DNA of 64,000 nucleotides from Enterobacter kobei. Lineage in GTDB: Bacteria > Pseudomonadota > Gammaproteobacteria > Enterobacterales > Enterobacteriaceae. Positions 54,493-63,247 of the stretch are shown here, one piece after another. A program made the translations under genes and the position numbers. Below the pieces are notes generated by a model, which had not been told where the DNA came from, searched no databases, and saw nothing but the letters and a program-made list of their open reading frames with translations. The stretch covers positions 1,612,001-1,676,000 of the forward strand of contig NZ_AP024590.1 of NCBI RefSeq assembly GCF_018323985.1, in the 5' to 3' direction. Position 1 is the first letter of the stretch; every line of letters starts with the position of its first letter.

Positions 54493-55488
54493 ATGAACGA
54501 AAAAGTTTTATTCATTGGCGCGTCTGGCTTTGTTGGCACCCGACTGATTGAGATTTCTCAGGCTGATTTTAACGTTACAAACTTTGATAAACAGCAGAGT
54601 CATTTTTATCCAGATATCACGGTATCCGGTGATGTGCGCAATCAGCAGCAACTTGATAAGGCTCTGGAAAATTTTGACACTGTTGTTTTGCTTGCTGCAG
54701 AACATCGGGATGATGTTAGTCCAGTATCCCTTTATTATGATGTGAATGTTCAAGGAACCCGTAACGTACTTGCTGCAATGGATCGAAATAATGTTAAAAA
54801 CATCATTTTTACCAGTTCTGTTGCAGTGTATGGGCTGAATAAAGTTAATCCGGATGAGACACATCCAGCAGACCCATTTAATCATTATGGAAAAAGTAAG
54901 TGGCAGGCGGAGGAAATATTGCGCGAATGGTTTAGCAAATCTCCAGCTGACCGTTCGCTGACGATCGTGCGTCCGACAGTTATCTTTGGCGAACGTAATC
55001 GTGGGAATGTTTACAACTTGCTCAAACAGATTGCGGGGGGCAAATTTGCTATGGTAGGCAAAGGAACCAACTATAAATCAATGGCTTATGTTGGCAATAT
55101 AGTTGAGTTCATTAAATTCCGCCTGGCAAACGTAGCTCCTGGTTATGACGTTTTTAACTATGTCGACAAACCTGATTTGAATATGAATCAGCTGGTTTCT
55201 GAGGTTGAAAAAAGCCTGGATAAAAAAATCCCGTCAGTTCATCTGCCCTATCCTGTGGGAATGTTAGGTGGGTATTGCTTCGATCTCCTGAGTAAGCTTA
55301 CTAGCAAAAGATATGCCATAAGTTCAGTGCGTGTAAAAAAATTCTGTGCAACAACACAGTTTGATGCTGGCAAGGTGCACAGTTCAGGATTCAACGCTCC
55401 ATATAGCTTATCCCAAGGGCTGGACCGCACGCTTAAGTATGAGTTTGTGCACGATAAAAAAGATGATATCACCTTCGTGTCTGAATGA
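54493..55488 (+). CDS. gnu: GlcNAc-PP-undecaprenol 4-epimerase Gnu
   Basis: SDR epimerase that makes GalNAc-PP-undecaprenol from GlcNAc-PP-undecaprenol (E. coli O157 Z3206, formerly gne), 331 residues. GASGFVGTRL at residues 9-18 is the NAD motif; TSSVAVYG and YGKSK form the catalytic set, and LLAAEHRDDVSPVSLYYDVN is highly characteristic. It lies between wcaM and galF, as in E. coli strains whose O unit starts with GalNAc. It is more AT-rich than the genes either side and its ribosome site is AGGTTAGC-like, weak. A specific UDP-GlcNAc epimerase role was the older reading. Confidence 0.92.
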   Translation: MNEKVLFIGASGFVGTRLIEISQADFNVTNFDKQQSHFYPDITVSGDVRNQQQLDKALENFDTVVLLAAEHRDDVSPVSLYYDVNVQGTRNVLAAMDRNNVKNIIFTSSVAVYGLNKVNPDETHPADPFNHYGKSKWQAEEILREWFSKSPADRSLTIVRPTVIFGERNRGNVYNLLKQIAGGKFAMVGKGTNYKSMAYVGNIVEFIKFRLANVAPGYDVFNYVDKPDLNMNQLVSEVEKSLDKKIPSVHLPYPVGMLGGYCFDLLSKLTSKRYAISSVRVKKFCATTQFDAGKVHSSGFNAPYSLSQGLDRTLKYEFVHDKKDDITFVSE

Positions 55489-55673
55489 TTTTTGACCACG
55501 AAATCAGTGCAAATGATTGCAAATCGTGAAAATGGCCCAGGATTGCGATTATTCTGGATCTAACTTTGCTTCGGATAAGGTTAAGTAGTAGCAATTGACA
55601 TTGGTTTAGGCTGGTGGATGCTCGGAATGAGTGACAATGGCTATACTTCGTAAAACATTCAAGGTGGAAGAAA

Positions 55674-56564
55674 ATGATTAATTTGAAAGCAGTTATTCCG
55701 GTAGCCGGACTTGGGATGCATATGTTGCCTGCCACCAAGGCCATTCCAAAAGAAATGCTGCCGATCGTCGACAAGCCAATGATTCAGTACATCGTTGACG
55801 AGGTTGTTGCTGCAGGGATCAAAGAAATCGTTCTGGTTACCCACTCTTCAAAAAACGCCGTTGAGAACCATTTCGACACGTCCTATGAGCTGGAAGCGCT
55901 GCTTGAACAGCGCGTTAAACGTCAGCTGCTGGCGGAAGTTCAGTCTATCTGCCCGCCGGGCGTAACCATCATGAACGTGCGCCAGGCGCAGCCGCTGGGT
56001 TTGGGTCACTCCATCCTCTGCGCACGTCCTATTGTTGGCGACAATCCGTTTGTGGTTGTGCTGCCGGATATTATTCTTGATAACGGCAGCGCCGATCCGC
56101 TGCGTTATAACCTTGCTGCGATGGTTGCGCGCTTTAGCGAAACGGGTCGCAGCCAGGTGCTGGCGAAACGTATGAAGGGCGATCTGTCGGAATACGGCGT
56201 CATCCAGACCAAAGAGCCGTTGGACAGCGAAGGCAAAGTTAGCCGCATTATCAACTTCGTTGAAAAACCGGATGAGCCGCAGACCCTGGATACCGATCTG
56301 ATGGCCGTTGGCCGTTATGTACTTTCTGCTGATATCTGGGCGGAACTGGAAAAAACTGAGCCAGGCGCCTGGGGACGTATTCAGCTGACCGATGCGATTG
56401 CTAAACTGGCTGAAAAGCAGTCCGTGGATGCTATGCTGATGACCGGCGACAGCTTCGATTGCGGTAAAAAAATGGGTTATATGCAGGCGTTCGTTAGCTA
56501 CGGTCTGCGTAACCTGAAAGAAGGCCAGAAATTCCGCGACAGCATTGCTAAGCTCTTAAGTTAA
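55674..56564 (+). CDS. galF: UTP-glucose-1-phosphate uridylyltransferase-like GalF
   Basis: GalU paralogue marking the left flank of enterobacterial O-antigen loci, 296 residues (E. coli 297). The N-terminal pattern VAGLGMHMLPATKAIPKEM has MHM where GalU has TRM, the feature that separates GalF. It has weak or no activity alone and may modulate GalU and UDP-glucose levels. The 185-base gap before it carries weak promoter-like boxes (a TTGACA at about 55596); a strong terminator follows. Confidence 0.95.
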   Translation: MINLKAVIPVAGLGMHMLPATKAIPKEMLPIVDKPMIQYIVDEVVAAGIKEIVLVTHSSKNAVENHFDTSYELEALLEQRVKRQLLAEVQSICPPGVTIMNVRQAQPLGLGHSILCARPIVGDNPFVVVLPDIILDNGSADPLRYNLAAMVARFSETGRSQVLAKRMKGDLSEYGVIQTKEPLDSEGKVSRIINFVEKPDEPQTLDTDLMAVGRYVLSADIWAELEKTEPGAWGRIQLTDAIAKLAEKQSVDAMLMTGDSFDCGKKMGYMQAFVSYGLRNLKEGQKFRDSIAKLLS

Positions 56565-56608
56565 TGGTTGGTTGATGTTCGGAACGCTTTACGGCTAAGT
56601 GAACACAG

Positions 56609-56668
56609 AGCAGTAGACGATCTCAGAGGCGCATATTCGCCTCTGACGATTATCTGCTGCTTTTTTTA
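56609..56668 (+). terminator. Rho-independent terminator after galF
   Basis: TCAGAGGCG (56623-56631) pairs with CGCCTCTGA (56638-56646) around a 6-base loop; outer bases (AGCAGTAGACGA / ATTATCTGCTGCT) extend the stem imperfectly, and a run of seven T follows. It separates galF from the O-antigen operon. Confidence 0.9.
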
Positions 56669-56834
56669 TTTTTCAACTACAAGTTCTTGTAGATCAACGG
56701 CTTAAAAAACATGCGAAGGCCCGTGTTCTATAAGAATTTTCCTTGTTTCAATGTGAAATAAGGATGACAATTAGCGGTTGGAACCGGGCAGGTGCCCGTT
56801 GCATAACGCAGTTGTTCAACATACTGACCTTACC

Positions 56835-56873
56835 CAGTCCACTGGTAGCTGTAGAGCCAGGGGCGGTAGCGTG
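56835..56873 (+). promoter_or_regulatory. JUMPstart element with ops site, O-antigen operon
   Basis: CAGTCCACTGGTAGCTGTAG followed by AGCCAGGGGCGGTAGCGTG reproduces the 39-base JUMPstart consensus with about four changes. The ops core GGCGGTAGCGTG is at 56862-56873. It is 72 bases before the rmlB start, in the untranslated leader, and marks the operon as RfaH-dependent. Confidence 0.96.
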
Positions 56874-56945
56874 CCTGAAGACGACGAGCACGGTAGTTTT
56901 GCTATGCTCGTCCTCAATCTCTATTTAATAAACGGAAAAGATAGC

Positions 56946-58034
56946 GTGAAAATTCTTGTTACCGGCGGCGCTGGCTTTATTGGCTCTGCAGTTGTCCGAC
57001 ATATCATTAAAAACACTCAAGATTCTGTGGTGAATGTTGATAAATTAACGTACGCCGGTAATCTCGAATCGCTCAGTGACGTTGCTGACAGCGAGCGCTA
57101 TCATTTTGAGCATGCCGATATTTGCGATGCTGCGGCGATGGCGCGTATTTTTGCGCAGCATAAGCCGGATGCGGTAATGCATCTTGCTGCGGAGAGCCAT
57201 GTCGATCGTTCGATCACCGGTCCCGCTGCGTTTATCGAAACCAATATCGTGGGTACCTATATTCTGCTTGAAGCTGCACGCGCATACTGGTCAGCACTGA
57301 ACGACGATGCGAAAGCCGCGTTTCGCTTCCACCACATTTCTACTGATGAAGTCTATGGCGATCTGCCGCACCCGGATGAACAACCGGCAGGTGACGAATT
57401 GCCTCTGTTCAAAGAGGATACGGCTTACGCGCCGAGCAGCCCCTATTCCGCGTCGAAAGCCTCAAGCGATCATCTGGTGCGCGCATGGCGTCGTACCTAT
57501 GGGATGCCAACTCTGGTGACCAACTGTTCCAACAACTATGGCCCTTATCATTTCCCTGAGAAACTGATCCCCCTGGTGATCCTGAACGCGCTGGACGGTA
57601 AGAACTTACCGGTCTACGGTAAAGGCGATCAGATCCGCGACTGGCTGTATGTCGAAGATCATGCGCGCGCGCTCTACACCGTGGTGACGCAAGGCCTGCC
57701 GGGTGAAACCTATAATATCGGCGGCCATAATGAAAAACAGAACCTTGATGTGGTACATACCATCTGCGATTTGTTAGATGAAATCGTGCCGAAAGAGACA
57801 TCTTATCGCAGTCAGATTCAATATGTAACTGACCGTCCAGGCCATGACCGAAGATATGCCATCGATGCGCATAAAATTTGTATTGAGTTGGGTTGGAAGC
57901 CTCAGGAGACATTCGAAAGCGGAATTCGGAAGACAGTTGAATGGTATTTAGAGAATCAGCAGTGGGTAAGTAACGTAAAAAGTGGAGCATATGCTTCATG
58001 GCTTTCAAAACAATATGGAGATGAGAATCAATGA
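56946..58034 (+). CDS. rmlB: dTDP-glucose 4,6-dehydratase RmlB
   Basis: Makes dTDP-4-keto-6-deoxy-D-glucose, the branch point to rhamnose, Fuc3N and Qui3N; 362 residues. The start is the GTG at 56946, as in E. coli; a longer in-frame extension upstream covers the JUMPstart leader and is rejected. NAD motif GGAGFIGS, STDEVYGD and YSASK are intact. The first 800 bases have flank-like composition and the last 250 are AT-rich, so the gene is a mosaic. Overlaps rmlA by four bases (ATGA). Confidence 0.95.
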   Translation: MKILVTGGAGFIGSAVVRHIIKNTQDSVVNVDKLTYAGNLESLSDVADSERYHFEHADICDAAAMARIFAQHKPDAVMHLAAESHVDRSITGPAAFIETNIVGTYILLEAARAYWSALNDDAKAAFRFHHISTDEVYGDLPHPDEQPAGDELPLFKEDTAYAPSSPYSASKASSDHLVRAWRRTYGMPTLVTNCSNNYGPYHFPEKLIPLVILNALDGKNLPVYGKGDQIRDWLYVEDHARALYTVVTQGLPGETYNIGGHNEKQNLDVVHTICDLLDEIVPKETSYRSQIQYVTDRPGHDRRYAIDAHKICIELGWKPQETFESGIRKTVEWYLENQQWVSNVKSGAYASWLSKQYGDENQ

Positions 58035-58900
58035 AGGGCATTATTCTTGCGGGAGGGTCAGGAACCAGGTTATACCCAATAACTATGGGGGTTTCTAAAC
58101 AATTACTACCAATATATGATAAGCCTATGATTTATTATCCATTATCTGTATTGATGCTAGCTGGTATCCAGGATATTTTAATAATTACTACACCAGAAGA
58201 TCAGGCTGGATTTGAAAGATTATTAGGAGATGGTAAACGATTTGGCATTAATCTGAGCTATGCGATCCAACCTAGCCCTGATGGACTTGCTCAAGCATTT
58301 ATAATTGGTGAGAAATTTATTGGAAATGATCCTGTTTGCCTTGTTCTGGGTGACAATATTTTCTTTGGGCAAGGTTTCACACCAAAATTACAAATGGCTA
58401 GTAATAGGGATAGCGGTGCAACAGTATTTGGTTATCAGGTAATGGATCCTGAGCGATTTGGTGTTGTAGAATTTGATGAGAATTTTAAAGCAGTAAGTAT
58501 TGAAGAAAAACCTAATAAACCAAAATCTAACTGGGCAGTGACGGGTCTTTATTTCTATGATAACGATGTAATTAATATCGCAAAAAATATTAGACCTTCA
58601 TCCAGAGGAGAGTTGGAGATCACAAGTATTAATGAAGTGTATCTGAGTAATAATAATCTAAATGTTGAGTTACTCGGTCGCGGCTTTGCATGGCTAGATA
58701 CGGGTACGCATGATAGTTTGATTGAAGCTGGTACTTTTGTCGAAACTGTTCAGAAACGTCAGGGTATGATGGTTGCCTGTCCTGAAGAAATCGCATGGCG
58801 TAATGGTTGGTTGAGCAGAGAAGATTTAATTAAATTAGGTGCTAATTTTAGCAAAAACCATTATGGACAATATTTGATAAAGCTGGCTAACTATTTATGA
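58031..58900 (+). CDS. rmlA: Glucose-1-phosphate thymidylyltransferase RmlA
   Basis: Makes dTDP-glucose from glucose-1-phosphate and dTTP, the substrate of RmlB; 289 residues, normal for the family. The signature GGSGTRLYPITMGVSKQLLP is at residues 8-27, with EEKPN and the GTHDSLIEA segment further on. AT-rich throughout. No rmlC or rmlD follows in the window, so the pathway does not lead to rhamnose here. Overlaps the ketoisomerase gene by four bases. Confidence 0.95.
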   Translation: MKGIILAGGSGTRLYPITMGVSKQLLPIYDKPMIYYPLSVLMLAGIQDILIITTPEDQAGFERLLGDGKRFGINLSYAIQPSPDGLAQAFIIGEKFIGNDPVCLVLGDNIFFGQGFTPKLQMASNRDSGATVFGYQVMDPERFGVVEFDENFKAVSIEEKPNKPKSNWAVTGLYFYDNDVINIAKNIRPSSRGELEITSINEVYLSNNNLNVELLGRGFAWLDTGTHDSLIEAGTFVETVQKRQGMMVACPEEIAWRNGWLSREDLIKLGANFSKNHYGQYLIKLANYL

Positions 58901-59304
58901 AAATAGACTTCATTCCACTTCAGGTGCACGGTGATGAGCGAGGTGCATTAGTTTCTCTTGAGAGAGAAAATAATATCCCCTTTGATATAAGGCGAGTATA
59001 TTATATATTTGACACTAAGGTCGGTGTTACTCGTGGTTTTCATGCACACCGAAAACTTAAGCAAGTTGCGATTGCTGTTAAGGGAAGTTGCCGTTTTATT
59101 CTGGATGATGGTATAGAGCGAGTTAGTGTAATATTAGATGACCCTGCGCAAGGTCTTTTCATCAACTCATTTATTTGGCGTGAGATGACAGATTTTTCTG
59201 AGGATTGTGTTCTGATGGTCATCGCGGATATGGAATATGAAGAGTCAGATTACATTCGGGACTATGCAACATTTAAATACTTAGCGCAACAACAGCAGAG
59301 ATAA
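58897..59304 (+). CDS. fdtA: dTDP-4-keto-6-deoxyglucose 3,4-ketoisomerase (FdtA/QdtA family)
   Basis: Single-domain cupin, 135 residues, of the WxcM-like/FdtA family, moving the keto group from C4 to C3 for 3-amino sugar synthesis. The catalytic histidine pair is His49 and His51 in RGFHAHRK, and the family ends DYIRDYATFKY. Of the two positions said to set product stereochemistry, residue 15 (DERGALV) is Arg as in FdtA, but residue 95 (IWREM) is Arg as in QdtA. FdtA gives the galacto (Fuc3N) product and QdtA the gluco (Qui3N) product; I use fdtA as the commoner label in O-antigen loci. Confidence 0.85.
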   Translation: MKIDFIPLQVHGDERGALVSLERENNIPFDIRRVYYIFDTKVGVTRGFHAHRKLKQVAIAVKGSCRFILDDGIERVSVILDDPAQGLFINSFIWREMTDFSEDCVLMVIADMEYEESDYIRDYATFKYLAQQQQR

Positions 59305-59387
59305 GCCTCTCAGCTCTATTCAAATAATCGGTTAAATAATCTTGTCCCCTGCTATGTTGCAGAAGTGTAAAGATAATGGTGGAATAA

Positions 59388-60491
59388 ATGGTTGAATTTT
59401 TAAATCTCAAAAAAATAAATTCTCGGCAAAAAAATGAATTGCTCAACGCTGTAGAAAAAGTAATTGATTCAGGCTGGTATATACTGGGCGAAGAACTTAA
59501 GGCTTTCGAAGATGAATTTTCTAAGTTTTGTCAAGTTAACTATACCCTTGGTGTAGCAAATGGGTTGGATGCACTGACATTAGTGCTCAGAGCCTGGAAA
59601 GAAATGGGTAAGTTAAAAAGTGGTGATGAGGTTATAGTGCAAGCTAACACTTATATAGCCTCAGTCTTAGCTATTACTGAAAATGATCTTGTCCCAGTTT
59701 TAATCGAACCCGATAGTAGAACTTTTAATCTAAATGCAGATAATGTCCGTTCCGCAATTTCTGATAAAACAAGGGTTATTTTGCCAGTACATCTTTATGG
59801 ACAGATAACCCCTATGAAAGAAATTATGGACATTGCTAACGAATACAAGCTATTGGTTCTTGAAGATTGTGCTCAATCTCATGGTGCTCAAATTGGTGGC
59901 AAACGGGCTGGTAGCTGGGGTGATGCTGCAGGGTTCAGTTTCTATCCAGGAAAAAATCTTGGGGCGCTGGGTGATGCAGGTGCTATTACAACAGACGATT
60001 CAGAGTTATATAATGTATTAAAAGCATTAAGAAATTATGGTTCTCAACAGAAGTATTTAAATATATATCAGGGTGTTAATAGTCGTCTTGATGAAATACA
60101 AGCTGCCATGTTGCGTGTAAAACTTACAATGTTGGCAGAAGATATAGAAATAAGGCAAGCTATTGCACAGCGTTATCTTCGAGAAATAAAAAACCCATTG
60201 TTGGAATTACCATATGTCGACAGTATGGAAAATCATGTATGGCATTTATTTGTATTAAAAACTAATTATCGAGAAGAATTACAGAATTGGCTAGCTAAAA
60301 ACAACATACAGTCTCTTATACATTATCCCGTGCCACCTCATAAGCAAAATGCATATAAAGAGATGAATGAACTCTCTTTACCATTGACCGAATCTCTACA
60401 TACAAAAGTGTTATCTATCCCGTTGGATCCAACGATGTCAGACGATGATATAGATACTGTAATCAGTGTGTTGAATGGTTTTGTTGGATGA
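59388..60491 (+). CDS. fdtB: PLP-dependent 3-aminotransferase (FdtB/QdtB family)
   Basis: DegT/DnrJ/EryC1-family sugar aminotransferase, 367 residues. The PLP-binding lysine is Lys189 in FSFYPGKNLGALGD, with the LEDCAQSHGA segment (158-167) contacting the cofactor. It would aminate dTDP-3-keto-6-deoxyhexose to dTDP-Fuc3N or dTDP-Qui3N. It is preceded by an 83-base gap without an obvious gene, longer than elsewhere in the operon, and overlaps wzx by four bases. AT-rich like its neighbours. Confidence 0.88.
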   Translation: MVEFLNLKKINSRQKNELLNAVEKVIDSGWYILGEELKAFEDEFSKFCQVNYTLGVANGLDALTLVLRAWKEMGKLKSGDEVIVQANTYIASVLAITENDLVPVLIEPDSRTFNLNADNVRSAISDKTRVILPVHLYGQITPMKEIMDIANEYKLLVLEDCAQSHGAQIGGKRAGSWGDAAGFSFYPGKNLGALGDAGAITTDDSELYNVLKALRNYGSQQKYLNIYQGVNSRLDEIQAAMLRVKLTMLAEDIEIRQAIAQRYLREIKNPLLELPYVDSMENHVWHLFVLKTNYREELQNWLAKNNIQSLIHYPVPPHKQNAYKEMNELSLPLTESLHTKVLSIPLDPTMSDDDIDTVISVLNGFVG

Positions 60492-61738
60492 AAAAACTTT
60501 TAAAAGTTACTGCTTCGACGGGAGTTTTAACTCTTGCTAAAATGGCTATGGGATTTGTTATTGCGAAAGTCGTTGCAATATATACAGGGCCATCAGGTAT
60601 GGCTCTGCTTGGGCAAATTCAAGGCGTGGTGACTGCATTAAATGGGATTGTTAATGCACCCGTCAGTAATGGAATTGTAAGATATACTTCAGAAAACAGC
60701 AAAGATGGTATTAATAGTTGCTCGCCTTGGTGGCGAGCTTCGTTAATTTGGGTTTTTGTAGTTTTTTTAATATTATTTCCTCTTGCAGTAATCTTTTCTG
60801 ACAATTTTGCTGGGAATTTTTTTGGTAATGTCAAATATGCATGGGTTATTATATTAACGGTATTGCTACTACCAATTTCCGCTATGGGTACTCTGTTTTT
60901 ATCAATAATAAATGGTTTTCAAAACCATAAACGTTTCATTACGTTAAACTTTTTATCAGTATTTATATCAAGCGTTATAATGATATTACTGATTATTCAA
61001 TATAGTATTCAGGGGGCAATTATAGCAGCCTCAATTCAGACTGCTTTGATTGGGATTATTGTATTAATAGTAAATTTAAATCAACAATGGTTTAAAATAA
61101 AGTATTTTTTTGGTCATATCCAATTTTCAGTTTTTAAAGATATTGGTAAATATTTTCTCATGGCTATAGTCAGTGCCCTTGTTATGCCGATTTCATTGCT
61201 GATTACGCGTAATATTTTAGTACAGTATGTTGGATGGGATGGTGCGGGTATATGGCAAGCAGTGTGGAAAATCTCAGAAGTTTATTTAGGCGTTATAACC
61301 ATTGCTCTCAGTACCTATTACTTGCCAAGGTTATCCCAGCTAAAAGATATTAAAAGCATAATGGCAGAAGTTACATCAACCACAAAAGTTATTGTTCCCT
61401 TTATTATCCTAATAGCCTTCATCGTTTATTTTAGTAGAGATATATTGATTGAGATCCTTTTTACGGAAGACTTTAAGGATGGAAGAGATCTTTTTGCCGT
61501 TCAGTTATGTGGTGACGTAGTAAAAATTATTGCATGGTTGTATGCCTTCCCTATGCTATCGCGATGCGCAGTAAAATGGTATGTATTTACCGAGTTATTT
61601 TTTGGTGCGGCGTTTATTACTTTATCCTATCTATTAATTCCAAAGTTTTTTTTGCATGGTGCAAATTATGCTTATTTAGCAAGTTATTTTTTATATGGTT
61701 TACTTGTTGTCACGAATGTCAAACGATTTTCAGTGTAA
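60488..61738 (+). CDS. wzx: O-antigen flippase Wzx
   Basis: Polysaccharide flippase of the MOP/RfbX family, 416 residues with about 12 hydrophobic segments. The N terminus (VLTLAKMAMGFVIAKVVAIYTGPSG in part) and GMALLGQIQGVVTALNGIVN are typical of O-unit translocases. It would flip the undecaprenyl-PP-linked O unit to the periplasm. Specificity cannot be predicted. Very AT-rich. Confidence 0.9.
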   Translation: MKKLLKVTASTGVLTLAKMAMGFVIAKVVAIYTGPSGMALLGQIQGVVTALNGIVNAPVSNGIVRYTSENSKDGINSCSPWWRASLIWVFVVFLILFPLAVIFSDNFAGNFFGNVKYAWVIILTVLLLPISAMGTLFLSIINGFQNHKRFITLNFLSVFISSVIMILLIIQYSIQGAIIAASIQTALIGIIVLIVNLNQQWFKIKYFFGHIQFSVFKDIGKYFLMAIVSALVMPISLLITRNILVQYVGWDGAGIWQAVWKISEVYLGVITIALSTYYLPRLSQLKDIKSIMAEVTSTTKVIVPFIILIAFIVYFSRDILIEILFTEDFKDGRDLFAVQLCGDVVKIIAWLYAFPMLSRCAVKWYVFTELFFGAAFITLSYLLIPKFFLHGANYAYLASYFLYGLLVVTNVKRFSV

Positions 61739-61748
61739 GGGTAAGTAA

Positions 61749-62288
61749 TTGTATATTATTACAAAATCATATCACGCGTTAATTAATATAGTTTATCTTT
61801 TTATATTGAAATATCTTACTGTGAGTAATATATTTTTTAGATTTCCAAAAATTGGAGCGGGTTTTAATATCATAACTAACAGTAAATCAACAATTGATTT
61901 GAATAATTTATCAGCTAGAAATCATTTATGCATAGTGGTAAATAAAGGGGCTTTGATATTTGAAAAAAATTGCTTCGTAAATAATGGATGCTCTTTCAAC
62001 TGTTTGAAAGAAATCCACATAGGAGAAAACACCCTCTTTGGCGAAGGTGTAAAAGTATACGATCATGACCACGTGATCGATGAAAATTATAATACAAGTA
62101 AAAATGAATTTATAAAGTCACCTGTAAAGATCGGAAAAAATTGCTGGATTGGGTCTAATACAATTATTTTAAAAGGGGTAAATATTGCAGATAACGTAGT
62201 GATTGGTGCTAACTCGCTTGTTAATAAATCGATTACTACGTCAGGTATATATGCCAGTAAAAATGGTTCACTAACTAGAATAAAATGA
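61749..62288 (+). CDS. Hexapeptide-repeat acetyltransferase, O-antigen locus
   Basis: Left-handed beta-helix acyltransferase of the LacA/CatB (XAT) type, 179 residues from a TTG start chosen because AAGGGTAAG lies just upstream; a GTG at 61821 is an alternative. Repeats are clear from about residue 88 (IGENTLFGEGVKVYDHDH, IGKNCWIGSNTIILKGV, IADNVVIGANSLVN), and the catalytic His is likely in DHDH (105-108). That motif favours a sugar O-acetyltransferase over the PglD/FdtC-type N-acetyltransferase that the pathway would also need. Recipient unknown. Confidence 0.8.
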   Translation: MYIITKSYHALINIVYLFILKYLTVSNIFFRFPKIGAGFNIITNSKSTIDLNNLSARNHLCIVVNKGALIFEKNCFVNNGCSFNCLKEIHIGENTLFGEGVKVYDHDHVIDENYNTSKNEFIKSPVKIGKNCWIGSNTIILKGVNIADNVVIGANSLVNKSITTSGIYASKNGSLTRIK

Positions 62289-62301
62289 TTTGGGATTCGT
62301 C

Positions 62302-63237
62302 ATGAGCGATATAGTAGCATGGAATATTATCACAGTTTCAGTAATTTCATATAATTCTGAAAAAACAATTTCTGAAACATTGAATAGTATAGCCAGTCAA
62401 ACTTATAATACTAAAGCTATTGAAGTGATTATTGCTGATGATGGCTCAAAAGATTCAACACTATTAATAGCGGAGAATTGGAAAAAGAAAAATCAATCTA
62501 ACTTTTATAATATTATCATCACTACACATCATAAAAATAAAGGAGTTGCGGCAAACTGCAATCAGGCATGGCGACTAGCAACGGGGTTCTGGATTAAAAC
62601 TATTGCCGCCGATGATATGTTATTACCAACTTGCATAGAGTTAAATATCAATTATGTTAATCGCTTTCCTAATTCATCTATAGTATTTTCTGATATGATT
62701 GCATTTTTGAATGATGGTAAATACATCCCCATAAAGCATGATAGAAAGAAAATTCTTGTCGATCACACTCAGCAATTAAGTCAAATCCTCTCATCATGTT
62801 ACTTACTCGCACCTACAGCATTCATTCGTAAAAGTGTTTTGGAAGATGTGGGATATGCAGATGAATCATACTCGATGATAGAAGATTATCCATTATGGTT
62901 GAAATGTCTACAAAAAGGCTTCGTATTATCTTATATGGAGTCAGATACAATTCTTTATAGGAAAGGGGATTCTTTATCTCAACAAGGCGAAAAAATTGGT
63001 AATATACAGTATTTACAATCATTATTTTCCTTTCAAAAAGATAAGATTTGGCCGCTATTACCGAATAGGATGTTTTTAAAGAAGTGGGATGATTATTTGC
63101 TTTTTAAACATAAAACAATATGGATAAAAATATTTGGTAATAAAGTTAGCATTCCTTATCTTCTATCTCAGAAATCACTTTTGCTATTTAGACCTTATAA
63201 AATATACCGCGTAATCAAAAAAGTAATAACAAAATAA
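62302..63237 (+). CDS. Family 2 glycosyltransferase, O-antigen locus
   Basis: GT-A fold GT2 glycosyltransferase, 311 residues from the ATG at 62302. The nucleotide-binding ADDGSKDST is at residues 45-53, the metal-binding ADD at 103-105, and an acceptor-domain EDYPLWLKCL segment is near 197. It transfers one sugar of the O unit; donor and acceptor are not predictable. An in-frame TTG at 62290 gives a 4-residue longer product and is less likely. Located 13 bases after the acetyltransferase. Confidence 0.88.
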   Translation: MSDIVAWNIITVSVISYNSEKTISETLNSIASQTYNTKAIEVIIADDGSKDSTLLIAENWKKKNQSNFYNIIITTHHKNKGVAANCNQAWRLATGFWIKTIAADDMLLPTCIELNINYVNRFPNSSIVFSDMIAFLNDGKYIPIKHDRKKILVDHTQQLSQILSSCYLLAPTAFIRKSVLEDVGYADESYSMIEDYPLWLKCLQKGFVLSYMESDTILYRKGDSLSQQGEKIGNIQYLQSLFSFQKDKIWPLLPNRMFLKKWDDYLLFKHKTIWIKIFGNKVSIPYLLSQKSLLLFRPYKIYRVIKKVITK

Positions 63238-63247
63238 AGAGAAGAAT

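Noticed and set aside
56785..56798. CGGGCA-GG-TGCCCG palindrome in the O-antigen leader
   Set aside because: The 2-base loop cannot form a proper RNA hairpin and no operator of this form is known to me; it may be chance.
56778..56945. In-frame extension of rmlB through the JUMPstart region
   Set aside because: It translates the untranslated leader and ops element, has no family similarity, and the GTG at 56946 matches the known RmlB start.
59305..59387. Small gene between fdtA and fdtB
   Set aside because: The 83-base gap has no start codon with a ribosome site and a frame of useful length; it looks like a plain spacer, perhaps a former junction.
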